From Candidatus Levyibacteriota bacterium (GTDB lineage Bacteria; Patescibacteria; Microgenomatia; Levybacterales; UBA12049), in the NCBI GenBank assembly GCA_029260965.1, contig JAJDCG010000002.1, positions 1 through 64,000 on the forward strand: 64,000 bases of DNA, given 5' to 3'. Position numbers and translations under genes: made by a program. This document shows, one piece after another, positions 39,075 through 47,767 of this stretch. The notes beneath the pieces are model-generated. The model made no database searches. It saw nothing but the letters and a program-made list of their open reading frames with translations, and had not been told where the DNA came from. Numbering within the stretch: position 1 is the stretch's first letter; each line of letters opens with the position of its first letter.

Positions 39075-41285
39075 TTACGGAATAGTTATTGCAACAGTAG
39101 GTTGGGGAGTACTTGTTGGGTTCTGTGTCGGTGTTGCTGTTGATGCAGGTTGAGTAGTAGGCGTTGGTGTTGGGTCTTCAGTTTCTTCCTCTTGGCTGTT
39201 TTCTTCATCTCCAGGCTCTTCAGTAGGTGTCGGTGTCCCGCTTCCTGTAGGTGTTGTTGTCGCACTTGGTGCACCGCATTCCTTTGGTTGGGTGCCTGAT
39301 ATATAGTATTCCAGATACGGTCTGAAGAAACTGGAGCATATTCGTTGTTCAACTACAAATGTAGGTTTTTTAAATTCTATTACTTCGGTACCTGTGAGAA
39401 AGTTATTCATGAGATTGCGCCATACAGGTGCGGCACCAAGTGATCCAGCAACATTATTCATGGGTGAGTTGTCGTTGTTTCCCACCCATACTCCTATTGC
39501 CAGATTTGGTGTATATCCGATCGTAAGCGCATCTCTGTAGTCTTCAGTCGTTCCTGTTTTGACAGCAGCAGTGCGGTTGACAGTAAGTGATCCCCCAAAT
39601 GTTTCAGCGCGTGCATTATTGTCGGATAAAATATGAGATATTATAAATGCTGTTTCTTCAGATATAGACTTTTTTGACTCTGAATCTCTGAAGAATGAAA
39701 AAAGTTTTTCGTACCATTTGCGCTGGTCTATAACTTCACCATATTTATTTTCTATTTCTATTATAGCCTTTGGTTTGTGGTATATTCCACTGTTGGCAAG
39801 TGCTGCATATCCAGCTGTCATCTCCAGTAGTGGTACTTCACCTGTGCCAAGAACTAGAGATAGTCCGTAGTCGGATTCGTTTTTGAGTGTTGTAATACCG
39901 AAATCTTCTGCTCGGTTCAGGCCGTTTTTGACACCGACTTTTTCCATGACTTCAACTGCTGGGATATTGAGCGAGTTTGCAAGGGCGCGCCTAACTGTTA
40001 CAGAACCGCGGAAACGTTCATCATAGTTTTTTGGTTCGTAATTCCCAGGAAAAGTTTTTTCCTCATCCTCAAGTATGCTGGAGGCGGTGATCAGACGGCG
40101 CTCTATGGCATCAGCATAGATGATGGGTTTGAAAGATGATCCTGGCTGGCGGGGAATTAAGGCCATGTTTGTTTTGCCATATTCTTCATCAAACCAGTCA
40201 TATGAGCCAACCATTACAAGTATTTCTCCGTTTTGGGGGTTGATCGCAATTGCTGCAGAGTTGCTGGCATTGCTGGATCTTAGTGCTAGCACCCTATTTT
40301 TTACTGTTGTTTCTGCAAATTCTTGTTTGGCGCTATCAAGTGTGGTGGTTACTTTAAATCCTTCTCTGATGATACGCTCTTCGCCATATTTTTCGATGAG
40401 CACATTTTTGATATAGACTGCAAAGTGGGGAGCAAGATTATTGTTTTTTGTTATGTCTTGAGGATTGTAGCTTAATTCATTGCCTGCTGTTTGATTTGCC
40501 TCAGTCTGGCTGATGTATCCATCCTCAACCATTTCATCCAATACTATTTTTTGACGTCTGAGTGCCTCAGTGTCATCATTGGAAAGAGGGGAAAAAGCAG
40601 ATGGCGCAGGAAGTATGGCAACCAGAAGTGCTGATTCTTCAAGAGTTAAATCTGATGCAGTCTTGCCAAAATAAGAAAGCGCTGCATTTTCAATTCCAAA
40701 TGCTCCCTCGCCAAAATAAACTGAATTGAGATACATCTCCAGTATATCTTCTTTGCTAAATCTTCTGTTCAGTTCCGCTGCAAGTACGAGTTCTTGATAT
40801 TTTCTCAGATAGTTACGTCCGGAGTTGAGGAAGACATTTTTGGCCAATTCCTGTGTGATAGTTGATCCACCCTCGACAATTCGTCCAGCAAAAAGATTGG
40901 TAACAAATGCACGAGCTATCCCACGAATTGAAAATCCAGGATTGGTATAGAAATTTTTATCCTCAGCTGCGATTACTGCTTGTTTGGTGTGTTCTGGAAT
41001 CTGGTCCAGTCTTATGTAGCGGATTTCTTTGGGTTGAAAAAAAGTAAAGAATTGTTGTCCATCGCGGTCAAGTAGGGTTAGTCCTGTTTTGCCACGATTG
41101 ATGATGGTTTCTTTGTCTTTGAGGTCTTTTGCAAAATAGAGATAGGTAAGAGGAGGAATGAGAAGTAAAATTATTAGGACACCGGCGACAGCGTACCAGA
41201 AAAGTTTTTTATGTTTATGATAAAAGTTTTTGAAAGAGGATTTGAGACTTATTTCTTTCCACTTAATACCTACACGATCTTTCAT
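39075..41285 (-). CDS. Penicillin-binding protein 1A (transglycosylase/transpeptidase)
   Basis: 736 aa. A short cytoplasmic tail, one membrane segment (about residues 27-50), a GT51 transglycosylase (EDKNFYTNPGFSIRGIARA, STITQELAKN, RRFSKEDILEMYLNSVYFGEGAFG), and a transpeptidase domain with SxxK serine (PGSSFKPIIYADA), SLN (ANSLNIPAVEV) and KTG (KTGTTEDYRDA). The C-terminal 75 residues are a Pro/Thr/Glu linker-like tail, probably spanning the wall. Polymerises and crosslinks peptidoglycan. The promoter on the minus strand carries an extended -10 TGCTAAAAT. Confidence 0.95.
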   Translation of the reverse strand: MKDRVGIKWKEISLKSSFKNFYHKHKKLFWYAVAGVLIILLLIPPLTYLYFAKDLKDKETIINRGKTGLTLLDRDGQQFFTFFQPKEIRYIRLDQIPEHTKQAVIAAEDKNFYTNPGFSIRGIARAFVTNLFAGRIVEGGSTITQELAKNVFLNSGRNYLRKYQELVLAAELNRRFSKEDILEMYLNSVYFGEGAFGIENAALSYFGKTASDLTLEESALLVAILPAPSAFSPLSNDDTEALRRQKIVLDEMVEDGYISQTEANQTAGNELSYNPQDITKNNNLAPHFAVYIKNVLIEKYGEERIIREGFKVTTTLDSAKQEFAETTVKNRVLALRSSNASNSAAIAINPQNGEILVMVGSYDWFDEEYGKTNMALIPRQPGSSFKPIIYADAIERRLITASSILEDEEKTFPGNYEPKNYDERFRGSVTVRRALANSLNIPAVEVMEKVGVKNGLNRAEDFGITTLKNESDYGLSLVLGTGEVPLLEMTAGYAALANSGIYHKPKAIIEIENKYGEVIDQRKWYEKLFSFFRDSESKKSISEETAFIISHILSDNNARAETFGGSLTVNRTAAVKTGTTEDYRDALTIGYTPNLAIGVWVGNNDNSPMNNVAGSLGAAPVWRNLMNNFLTGTEVIEFKKPTFVVEQRICSSFFRPYLEYYISGTQPKECGAPSATTTPTGSGTPTPTEEPGDEENSQEEETEDPTPTPTTQPASTATPTQNPTSTPQPTVAITIP

Positions 41286-41438
41286 AGCATTGAGGTTTAT
41301 TTTAGCATAAAATAATCTATTATTTTTATTCTATATATTTGTACATACAGATTGCGTTTAAACAAAAATTGTCAACCTTGCAAATAAAAAAACACAGTAT
41401 CTGTGATAGGTTGTTGTATGGTACAAAGCTAGAAAAAA

Positions 41439-42662
41439 TTATGAGTTGATTCTTCTTCCACTGCGATTCCCACCTTTAGAGCGCTCCATGCGTCCGCCGC
41501 GGTTAGGTTTATTTTTATGAAAGTTTTGTTCACGTGGTTGGTTTTGATGATGGGCAGCATCGGGGCCATGAGTTTGACCGATTCGCATGTCGTTTTCGGG
41601 ACGGGGAAGGGGCGTAATGCTTTTATCAAATGGCGGCTGAAGCCTGAACCTTTCAGGAATATACGCATTTGGAGGCATAAGGAATGGAAAAGGAATTATT
41701 ACCTTCTCAGGCGGGTTGCCTGGGACATCGCTATCGCGGTGTGCAAAAAGAGTTAGTGATCCAAAACGTTCCTTTGCCAGCATTTTATCAATCTCCTGGC
41801 GGTAGGTTTGAGGAATTTTGTCCGGATTTCTGTTGTATGTTTTTATAAATGTCTCAACTGAGGGGTAATGTTTGGCGAATTCTTTAATTTTTGCTTGTTC
41901 TTGAGGAGTTAATATATCTTCAGAAACAAAACCATCTTCAGCTAACCCTTTTTCAATAGGTGTATTTATACCGATATTTTGTAGAGCAGATGCGATAATT
42001 GGCTCAAATGTGTCCGCTCTTAGTTGGGCAAGTTTCAAGTTTTTTTCGCTTTTTTCGCCCAGTCCGCCACCAGGAGAATCATCTTCATCTGATGCTTGCG
42101 CGCCAGTTACCATTCGATCAATAATGAAGCCTTCATCAACTATTTGTTTTATTTGATTTGCTATTTTTTCAGGATCGCCTGGGTTGACGAGCTTGCCTGC
42201 TTCAGGATCTTTGGAGAATTGCCTTGCCCATTCTTCGTACGATTTAAATTCTCGGATGAGAGTTTCTCTTTGTGTGGATTCGGAAGTTTTCGCACCCTTA
42301 GCCAATTCCTCTCTTTCTCTATTGGGTCCAGGAACGCCAAGCCCCATCCACTGAGCGAGCATAGCAACAGATGTACCAAGAGCCATCCATTTATTAGGTT
42401 TTTTAATTTCTGTGGATCTTGAAGGATCTTCAGGGGTTAATTTTTTATCGGGAGGTAAGACTTTTTTTTCATTTTGTAGCTGTTCTCTGACGCGCTCAAT
42501 GTGTGGTGGTGTTTTTGATAGAGTTGCGGGTGGAGCCATCTTTGCACGGGTGGTGGGGTGTATCTTCTTAGAAGAGTCGGGGGGGTTATTATGCTCCACA
42601 TTGGGATTAGGGGAGGTAGTATCTTCGGGACTTGTTCCATTAGGACTTGTTTCATTATCCAT
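41439..42662 (-). CDS. Hypothetical protein, disordered ends
   Basis: 407 aa from ATG 42662. The N-terminal 100 residues are Pro/Thr/Ser/Asn-rich. A short hydrophobic patch (MALGTSVAMLAQWMGLGVPG) follows, then a helical middle domain (about 120-310), a Pro-rich segment and a basic Arg/Gly/Asn tail (NRGGRMERSKGGNRSGRR). An upstream frame to 42854 overlaps msrB and its promoter and is rejected. No family recognised. The basic tail could bind nucleic acid. Confidence 0.65.
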   Translation of the reverse strand: MDNETSPNGTSPEDTTSPNPNVEHNNPPDSSKKIHPTTRAKMAPPATLSKTPPHIERVREQLQNEKKVLPPDKKLTPEDPSRSTEIKKPNKWMALGTSVAMLAQWMGLGVPGPNREREELAKGAKTSESTQRETLIREFKSYEEWARQFSKDPEAGKLVNPGDPEKIANQIKQIVDEGFIIDRMVTGAQASDEDDSPGGGLGEKSEKNLKLAQLRADTFEPIIASALQNIGINTPIEKGLAEDGFVSEDILTPQEQAKIKEFAKHYPSVETFIKTYNRNPDKIPQTYRQEIDKMLAKERFGSLTLFAHRDSDVPGNPPEKVIIPFPFLMPPNAYIPERFRLQPPFDKSITPLPRPENDMRIGQTHGPDAAHHQNQPREQNFHKNKPNRGGRMERSKGGNRSGRRINS

Positions 42663-42716
42663 GCTAAATTTAGTATTGCTTGTAAATAAAGCAAAAGTCA
42701 AGTAATAACTATCTGA

Positions 42717-42722
42717 TATAAT
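42717..42722 (+). promoter_or_regulatory. -10 box of msrB
   Basis: TATAAT (42717-42722) ends 6 nt before the ATG at 42729, so the transcript should be leaderless. The gene on the other strand starts only 66 nt away, so this is a compact divergent promoter region. Confidence 0.55.
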
Positions 42723-42728
42723 AATTTT

Positions 42729-43136
42729 ATGAATGGTATGAGAGATAAGGATGAGAAATACTGGAAGGAAAAACTTACCCCTGAGCAGTATAAAGTCTTG
42801 CGGGAGAGGGGGACTGAGCGCCCTGGAACAGGAGAGCTTTTGCAAAATAGTCAAACAGGTGATTATATGTGTGCAGGCTGTGGGAGCGTGCTTTTTAAGA
42901 GTGATGCCAAGTATGAATCAAACATACCTGGACTTGCTGGTTGGCCGAGTTTTGCTGATGTGGCAAGTAGTGACACGGTTGAGTTGGTCCCAGACAACAG
43001 TTTGGGAATGTCTCGAACCGAAGTAATTTGTAAAAATTGTGGGGGACACCTGGGGCATTTGTTTGATGATAGCTCTTCTCCTACCAATCAGCACTATTGC
43101 ATAAATTCCGCAGCTCTTGAATTCAAGAAAAAATAA
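42729..43136 (+). CDS. msrB: Peptide-methionine (R)-S-oxide reductase
   Basis: 135 aa. Repairs methionine-R-sulfoxide. Two zinc CxxC pairs (CAGCGSVLF and CKNCGGHLGH), the family motif GWPSFADV, and the catalytic cysteine in HYCINSAALEF. No MsrA is fused. Predicted leaderless start at ATG 42729. Confidence 0.95.
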   Translation: MNGMRDKDEKYWKEKLTPEQYKVLRERGTERPGTGELLQNSQTGDYMCAGCGSVLFKSDAKYESNIPGLAGWPSFADVASSDTVELVPDNSLGMSRTEVICKNCGGHLGHLFDDSSSPTNQHYCINSAALEFKKK

Positions 43137-43259
43137 TTTAGTCAGATTTATCCAAGTAAGTCTCTTGTGAATTTTGAAAGTAGCAGACAATGAGGCTGTG
43201 TTCTGAAAAATTATAGCTTATTTAGTGCATCTAATTGATATGATCACTAGATATATCTA

Positions 43260-43288
43260 TTGACAAGGTTTGATTTAGTTGTTACGTT
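43260..43288 (+). promoter_or_regulatory. Promoter of hypothetical gene 43297
   Basis: TTGACA (43260-43265), 17-bp spacer, TACGTT (43283-43288), 8 nt before ATG 43297. The 160 nt between msrB and this gene hold nothing else I can identify. Confidence 0.5.
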
Positions 43289-43296
43289 ATTGATAT

Positions 43297-44031
43297 ATGA
43301 GTGTTGAAGCTCCAGATAGGAGGGGGATTGGTTTAAGCTCAAGAGAAGATACGCAAGGCTATACAGGAGCTGAAGGTAAATTCAGAACTTTCAATGGTGC
43401 GCTCTTACTGACTGGGAGACCAGATGAAAATCAAGTTACTAGAACATTAGGAGTAGTTGATCCGCGCACACAGGAGGAAAAAAAGTGGCAGAAAGCTAGA
43501 GCAGCAGCTGCGAACAGGTCTGGAGGTAACACCCCACAAGATCCTGAGGCATATAGGGAATCAGCAATGCTTTCTGTTGATTTTGGACTAAGCGTGGTAG
43601 GAATCGACAAAGTTCTTAAAAAAGTAACAATAGACGGTGGAGTTGGCAAAGAGGCTTTTGGTGATTTGGTTGAAGAGATTAGTGTAAAAATTAGAGAGGA
43701 TTATGATCCTCAGGCAATACAAGATTCCAGAGAAAAAATAGTCGGAAAAAGAGGCAAATTAGCTGGATACCGTGAGCCTTCAAAAGAGATAGAAGATTTA
43801 TTGAGAAGAAAATATCGGTTGATGTATGGAGATCTGGGTGATGAAGGATCAGGATTTGTGCAGCCTGAAGAAGCAGCAAAAATGAAAACGAGATACCACA
43901 AGGAGCTTATGGCTATTCTTACAACGATAGAAGAGGGCGAAGTGCATGATGTTGGAAGCAAGATTGTTCATAATATAACCAATCGAGTAAAAAATAGGGG
44001 TGGTGTGCCAGAGGGAGCTGTGGCAAGGTAA
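43297..44031 (+). CDS. Hypothetical protein
   Basis: 244 aa, soluble, no signal. The N-terminal third is Gly/Arg/Asp-rich and probably flexible; the rest is helical with charged repeats (SVKIREDYDPQAIQDSREKIVG; EDLLRRKYRLMYGDLG). No catalytic motif visible. Its stop codon abuts the convergent GH18 gene stop with no gap. Confidence 0.6.
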   Translation: MSVEAPDRRGIGLSSREDTQGYTGAEGKFRTFNGALLLTGRPDENQVTRTLGVVDPRTQEEKKWQKARAAAANRSGGNTPQDPEAYRESAMLSVDFGLSVVGIDKVLKKVTIDGGVGKEAFGDLVEEISVKIREDYDPQAIQDSREKIVGKRGKLAGYREPSKEIEDLLRRKYRLMYGDLGDEGSGFVQPEEAAKMKTRYHKELMAILTTIEEGEVHDVGSKIVHNITNRVKNRGGVPEGAVAR

Positions 44032-45234
44032 TCATTTCCCAAATCTTTCCTTCATCAGATCCCAAATACTAGAATTTTTTCCTTCATATCCCAGCACCCA
44101 GATGGCGATGCCAGAAAAGTTCTTATTATTTGCAAAATCATACCTGGCAGTTATTGATTTATCATCAGCTAGCCATACCTGATGATCAACTCCCTCTGTG
44201 TCTGTATACCAGCACCATGTCTCAAATGCATATTCATCCCATGAGCAGTTATCGGGATTGATATTATTATCTGTCTGCGCTCTGGCATAGGACATAACAG
44301 CAGCGTAATTATTTTTATGGTCTGATGGAAAAGTTGGGCTTTGGATTGTGGGTCCATCCTCAACTGCCCAGTCCCAGCCATAGTGAGGAACACCCATGAG
44401 AATTTTCTCTTTTGGGATGAATTGAGTTAAGTCTTCATACATAGTGGTTACATCAAAGTAGTACTTGTTCTCAGAAAATCCTGAAAGTGGTGATATTGGT
44501 CCTGCTATCTCAGATGAGATTCCATAAAAATCATAAGACATGCCGATAAATTGATCGTAAACAGGCTCAAGCTCTGCAAGATCCAAAATATCCTCACTTC
44601 GCATAGAATAGGGCATGACACTAAGGTATAGTTGGGCATTAGGGTTTTGTTTAACTAGTTCTTCTTTGAGATTTTTACTAAAGACTGTAAATTTTTGCCT
44701 ATATTCAGGATCTGCATCTCCGAGGTATTCAAAATCAATATTTATTCCATTTAGTTTTCTTGTCCGAATCTCTTTGAGAATATTTACAATTAGCTTTTCT
44801 TGAGCTTGAGGGTTATCAAGTAGCGCTTCAGTCGTGCTATTGACGTGTGAGATGATACTAAGTGATGTTTTGCTGCCAAATATTTGAGCTTTTGTCATGA
44901 AATCCTTGGTTTTCTGATTTTGCCATTCGCGCCAGCCTTCATTTGTTTCACCATTTACTATTTTTATAAATTCTCCATCTGCATCAATATTCAGGCCGAA
45001 GTAATCAACATTTGAGATATAGTTTAGTCGTATATTTTCGGTATCATTTATTCTCCAGTAGGGCAAAAAGCCAAATGTTTCGATAGAAAGATTTGGCCTT
45101 GGACTGATTAATCTTTCTGCATAATGCCCTGCAGATATGAGTGGGTGAGTTTGGGGGTATTTTGACCTTGCAAAGAACCAGAAAGCAGATAGTGTCAGAA
45201 TCAGAATGACTATTCCAGCGAGCAGCTTTTTCAT
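44032..45234 (-). CDS. Membrane-anchored glycoside hydrolase family 18 protein
   Basis: 400 aa. An N-terminal membrane anchor (residues 4-21) is followed by a GH18 TIM barrel: TFGFLPYWRINDT, strand 4 with LNGINIDFEYL, where the Glu is the acid/base catalyst and the Asp two before it is conserved, YDQFIGMSYDFYG, ILMGVPHYGWDW, and the closing GIAIWVLGYEG. Relatives include YaaH-type spore wall hydrolases and chitinases; peptidoglycan or another GlcNAc polymer is the likely substrate. Promoter on the minus strand: TTGCTC (45267-45272), 17 bp, TATAAT (45244-45249), 9 nt before ATG. Confidence 0.88.
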   Translation of the reverse strand: MKKLLAGIVILILTLSAFWFFARSKYPQTHPLISAGHYAERLISPRPNLSIETFGFLPYWRINDTENIRLNYISNVDYFGLNIDADGEFIKIVNGETNEGWREWQNQKTKDFMTKAQIFGSKTSLSIISHVNSTTEALLDNPQAQEKLIVNILKEIRTRKLNGINIDFEYLGDADPEYRQKFTVFSKNLKEELVKQNPNAQLYLSVMPYSMRSEDILDLAELEPVYDQFIGMSYDFYGISSEIAGPISPLSGFSENKYYFDVTTMYEDLTQFIPKEKILMGVPHYGWDWAVEDGPTIQSPTFPSDHKNNYAAVMSYARAQTDNNINPDNCSWDEYAFETWCWYTDTEGVDHQVWLADDKSITARYDFANNKNFSGIAIWVLGYEGKNSSIWDLMKERFGK

Positions 45235-45273
45235 AGAGAGTTAATTATAGATTTTTGGGCAGTAAAGAGCAAA

Positions 45274-45302
45274 TTCACTTTGTGAAAATTTTGTGCTACT
45301 CT
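45274..45302 (+). promoter_or_regulatory. Promoter of the PfkB kinase gene
   Basis: TTCACT (45274-45279), 17 bp, TACTCT (45297-45302), 6 nt before ATG 45309. It stands back to back with the GH18 promoter (45244-45272). Confidence 0.55.
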
Positions 45303-45308
45303 TAATAT

Positions 45309-46289
45309 ATGGCTAGAGAATATGATGTTATTACTTTGGGGAGTGCGCGCCTTGATGCTTTTATGACAATTCACGACCCCAAAAAAGAACTTCACAAAGA
45401 TCAAGAGCATCAGGGTGGAGTTTGTTTCAGGCTTGGAGAAAAGATAGTGGTTGATAAGTATGATTTTTTTGTTGGGGGTAACGCGGCCAACGTAGCAGTT
45501 GGAATCTCCCGTATGGGGCTCAAGTCAACTATAGTTGCAGAAGTGGGAGATGACGAGTTTTCCATCAAGATTCGCAATATGCTAGCACGCGAGAATATCG
45601 AACGTTTATTTTTAGTTCAGACCAAAGGAGGCTCATCAAATCTTTCGGTAATTATCAGTTTTGCAGGAGACAGAACTATTTTTGCCGAATCTCGTGAACA
45701 AGAACATGATTTTAGTTTGGATGGTGCAGATGCGGATTGGCTTTACATTACCAGCCTCGGTCGTGAGTGGGAGAAGCCATACAAAATGGCGCTAGATTTT
45801 GCAAAGGAGAAAGGAGCCAGGATCGCATTTAACCCAGGCAGCTATCAACTCAGTGAAGGTCACGGGACAACAGCAGCAGTCTTGAAGCAGACGGAGATTT
45901 TATTTGTGAACAAAGAGGAGGCAGAGCTTTTGATTTATAATCACTACAAAAAAAAGATCGATAATAGCGATGGTTATATTGAAAAGTTAGCCAGAGAACT
46001 CAAAAATATGGGACCAAAGATAGTTGTAATTACCAATGGAAAATATGGCTCACACGCACTGGATGCTAGTGGTAATTTTGGGGAGCAGGCACTTGTAGAT
46101 GGTGAAGTAGTAGAGAGAACAGGGGCAGGGGATGCGTATGCTACAGGATTTTTGGCAGCAGTAATTCATGGGAAAAATTTCCAGGAGGCGATGAAATGGG
46201 GTGCTCACAACGCATCTTCAGTAGTTGGAAAAGTAGGTGCACAAATGGGTCTTTTGACAAAAGCTGAGATAGAGGAATTAGTTAAGTAA
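45309..46289 (+). CDS. PfkB family carbohydrate kinase
   Basis: 326 aa, ribokinase fold. FVGGNAANVAVGISRMGLKSTIVAEVGDD is PfkB signature 1, and VVERTGAGDAYATGFLAAV is signature 2 with the catalytic aspartate. An insertion of about 20 residues (MTIHDPKKELHKDQEHQGG) follows the first strand. The substrate could be ribose, fructose, adenosine or a sugar phosphate. With aldolase as convergent neighbour and PRPP synthetases elsewhere, a sugar role is plausible but unproven. Confidence 0.88.
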   Translation: MAREYDVITLGSARLDAFMTIHDPKKELHKDQEHQGGVCFRLGEKIVVDKYDFFVGGNAANVAVGISRMGLKSTIVAEVGDDEFSIKIRNMLARENIERLFLVQTKGGSSNLSVIISFAGDRTIFAESREQEHDFSLDGADADWLYITSLGREWEKPYKMALDFAKEKGARIAFNPGSYQLSEGHGTTAAVLKQTEILFVNKEEAELLIYNHYKKKIDNSDGYIEKLARELKNMGPKIVVITNGKYGSHALDASGNFGEQALVDGEVVERTGAGDAYATGFLAAVIHGKNFQEAMKWGAHNASSVVGKVGAQMGLLTKAEIEELVK

Positions 46290-46291
46290 GC

Positions 46292-46345
46292 AATCAACCA
46301 ATAGGTTTGGATAATTAATTGATCTGAAATTAGATTATTTGTTTA
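46292..46345. repeat. Intergenic degenerate heptad repeat, copy 5
   Basis: Between the convergent kinase and aldolase genes. It shares TTGGATAATTA with copies 1 and 2. Unlike the others it is not upstream of a start codon. Confidence 0.45.
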
Positions 46346-46350
46346 TCGGG

Positions 46351-47397
46351 CTAGAGGTCTTGTGATTTTGTTGCCTCGGTATTGTCATGAAGTTCTGATT
46401 CGTCCAATTCTCCAAGACTTGCAGCTCCAGCAAGTCTGAGTTGATTTAAGAAAAGATCCTGGACTGCTTTTTTGTTTTCTCTATCTTTGGCCCAGAGTTT
46501 CAGGACTGGGTCTTGAAGCGCCCGTGAGTAGGAGAATGTAACACCCCAGGGATGAGGTCCGAGCTTGGCAATTCTATTTAAGTTTATAAAAGCGTCGTTA
46601 CTTTTTTGCCCACCACTTAGAAACACCACGCCTCCGAGATCTTGTGGTACATGTTCATGAAGTACTCTTACGGTGCGTTTTGCAGTATCGTCATGGTTTA
46701 TTTCTGCTCCGCTATCCTTACCAGGCAAGACCATGCTTGTTTTGAGAATTGCGCCAGGCATGAAAACTCTCATCTCCTGCATGGTTTTGAATAAAATTTC
46801 ATATGTTTTTGCTAGGGTTTGTTCGCTTTGTTCAATTGTATGAGTGCCATCAAATAAGACTTCAGGTTCAACAATGGGGACTATTCCTGTATCCTGACAA
46901 ATTCTTGCGTAGCGCGCGAGGACAAAAGCATTGGATTTTATGCATTCCTCTGTTGGGATGTTCTCGCCAATTGCTATGACTGATCTCCATTTGGCAAATT
47001 TTGCGCCAGCATCTGCATATTTTATCATCTGCTCAGGAAGTCCGTCTAATCCTTGGGTTAGTTTTTCGCCTGGGAAACCAGGTAGATTGATAAGTCCTTT
47101 ATCTACTTTGATGCCAGGAATTATATTATTAATCTCAAGATATTTTGGAAAAGTTTGATCTTCATCGCTTGACTGCCAGAACGTTTCATCATAGAAAATA
47201 ACACCACTCATGAATTCAGAGGCGCCAGGTGATGTAAATAAAAGTCCGCGGTATTTGCGACGTGTTTCTTCTGTGCATTCAATTCCTACACTGTCAAAGC
47301 GTTTTTTACATGTATTGGAGCTTTCGTCAGCAGCGAGAATACCTTTTCCTGAGGAAACAAGTGCTTTGGAGATAATTTGTAATTCTTCTTGATTCAT
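46351..47397 (-). CDS. Fructose-bisphosphate aldolase class I
   Basis: 348 aa, the length of the eukaryote-type class I enzyme. GKGILAADESSNTCKKRF is the family N-terminus; FAKWRSVIAIG and VEPEVLFDGTHTIEQ follow; the Schiff-base lysine lies in AILKTSMVLPGKDSG, and VVFLSGGQKSNDA closes the barrel. Needs no metal, unlike class II aldolases. The C-terminal tail lacks the final tyrosine of animal aldolases. Promoter on the minus strand: TTGCAT, 18 bp, TATGAT, 11 nt before ATG. Confidence 0.95.
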   Translation of the reverse strand: MNQEELQIISKALVSSGKGILAADESSNTCKKRFDSVGIECTEETRRKYRGLLFTSPGASEFMSGVIFYDETFWQSSDEDQTFPKYLEINNIIPGIKVDKGLINLPGFPGEKLTQGLDGLPEQMIKYADAGAKFAKWRSVIAIGENIPTEECIKSNAFVLARYARICQDTGIVPIVEPEVLFDGTHTIEQSEQTLAKTYEILFKTMQEMRVFMPGAILKTSMVLPGKDSGAEINHDDTAKRTVRVLHEHVPQDLGGVVFLSGGQKSNDAFINLNRIAKLGPHPWGVTFSYSRALQDPVLKLWAKDRENKKAVQDLFLNQLRLAGAASLGELDESELHDNTEATKSQDL

Positions 47398-47485
47398 AGA
47401 CTTATTTCATCATACAGCTCATTCTTCTTAGAATGCAAGTAGTTTTTGAAAATTTGAAATAATTTTGTTAAAATGTTTTTAAATC

Positions 47486-47758
47486 ATGGAAAGAGAGGGT
47501 AGAATGCTTTTAAATCCTGGAGAGACAGCAGGGCGGAAGCTTAGAACAAGGTGTGCAGCCCTTTTTGTTTCACCGCTTTTTGTATTTGCTGCTGTAAAAT
47601 TTCCTGAAATCCCAAATTATTTAAAATTCAGAGAACCAGAGTGTCAAGAAGTTGTTGTTGCGTGGTTTGGCGGAAATTATCAGGCTGAAAAATGTAGACA
47701 TCCAGGAGGTCAAGAAACCATGAAAATTCTCGAACCTGTTGGTTCAAGAAGAAATTAA
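47486..47758 (+). CDS. Hypothetical small protein
   Basis: 90 aa; ATG 47501 (MLLNPGETAG) is an alternative start. One weak hydrophobic segment (RCAALFVSPLFVFAAVKF) and three cysteines. The promoter is convincing: TTGAAA (47446-47451), 17 bp, TAAAAT (47469-47474). No family recognised. It ends 9 nt before the convergent FAD oxidase stop. Confidence 0.5.
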   Translation: MEREGRMLLNPGETAGRKLRTRCAALFVSPLFVFAAVKFPEIPNYLKFREPECQEVVVAWFGGNYQAEKCRHPGGQETMKILEPVGSRRN

Positions 47759-47767
47759 TATCAGAAG

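Noticed and set aside
39086..39352. Gln/His-rich open frame within the PBP1A 3' end (minus strand)
   Set aside because: It is an alternate frame of the Pro/Thr-rich tail of PBP1A.
42663..42854. N-terminal extension of the hypothetical gene at 41439-42662
   Set aside because: It is antisense to msrB and crosses the divergent promoter; ATG 42662 starts a hydrophilic protein that fits better.
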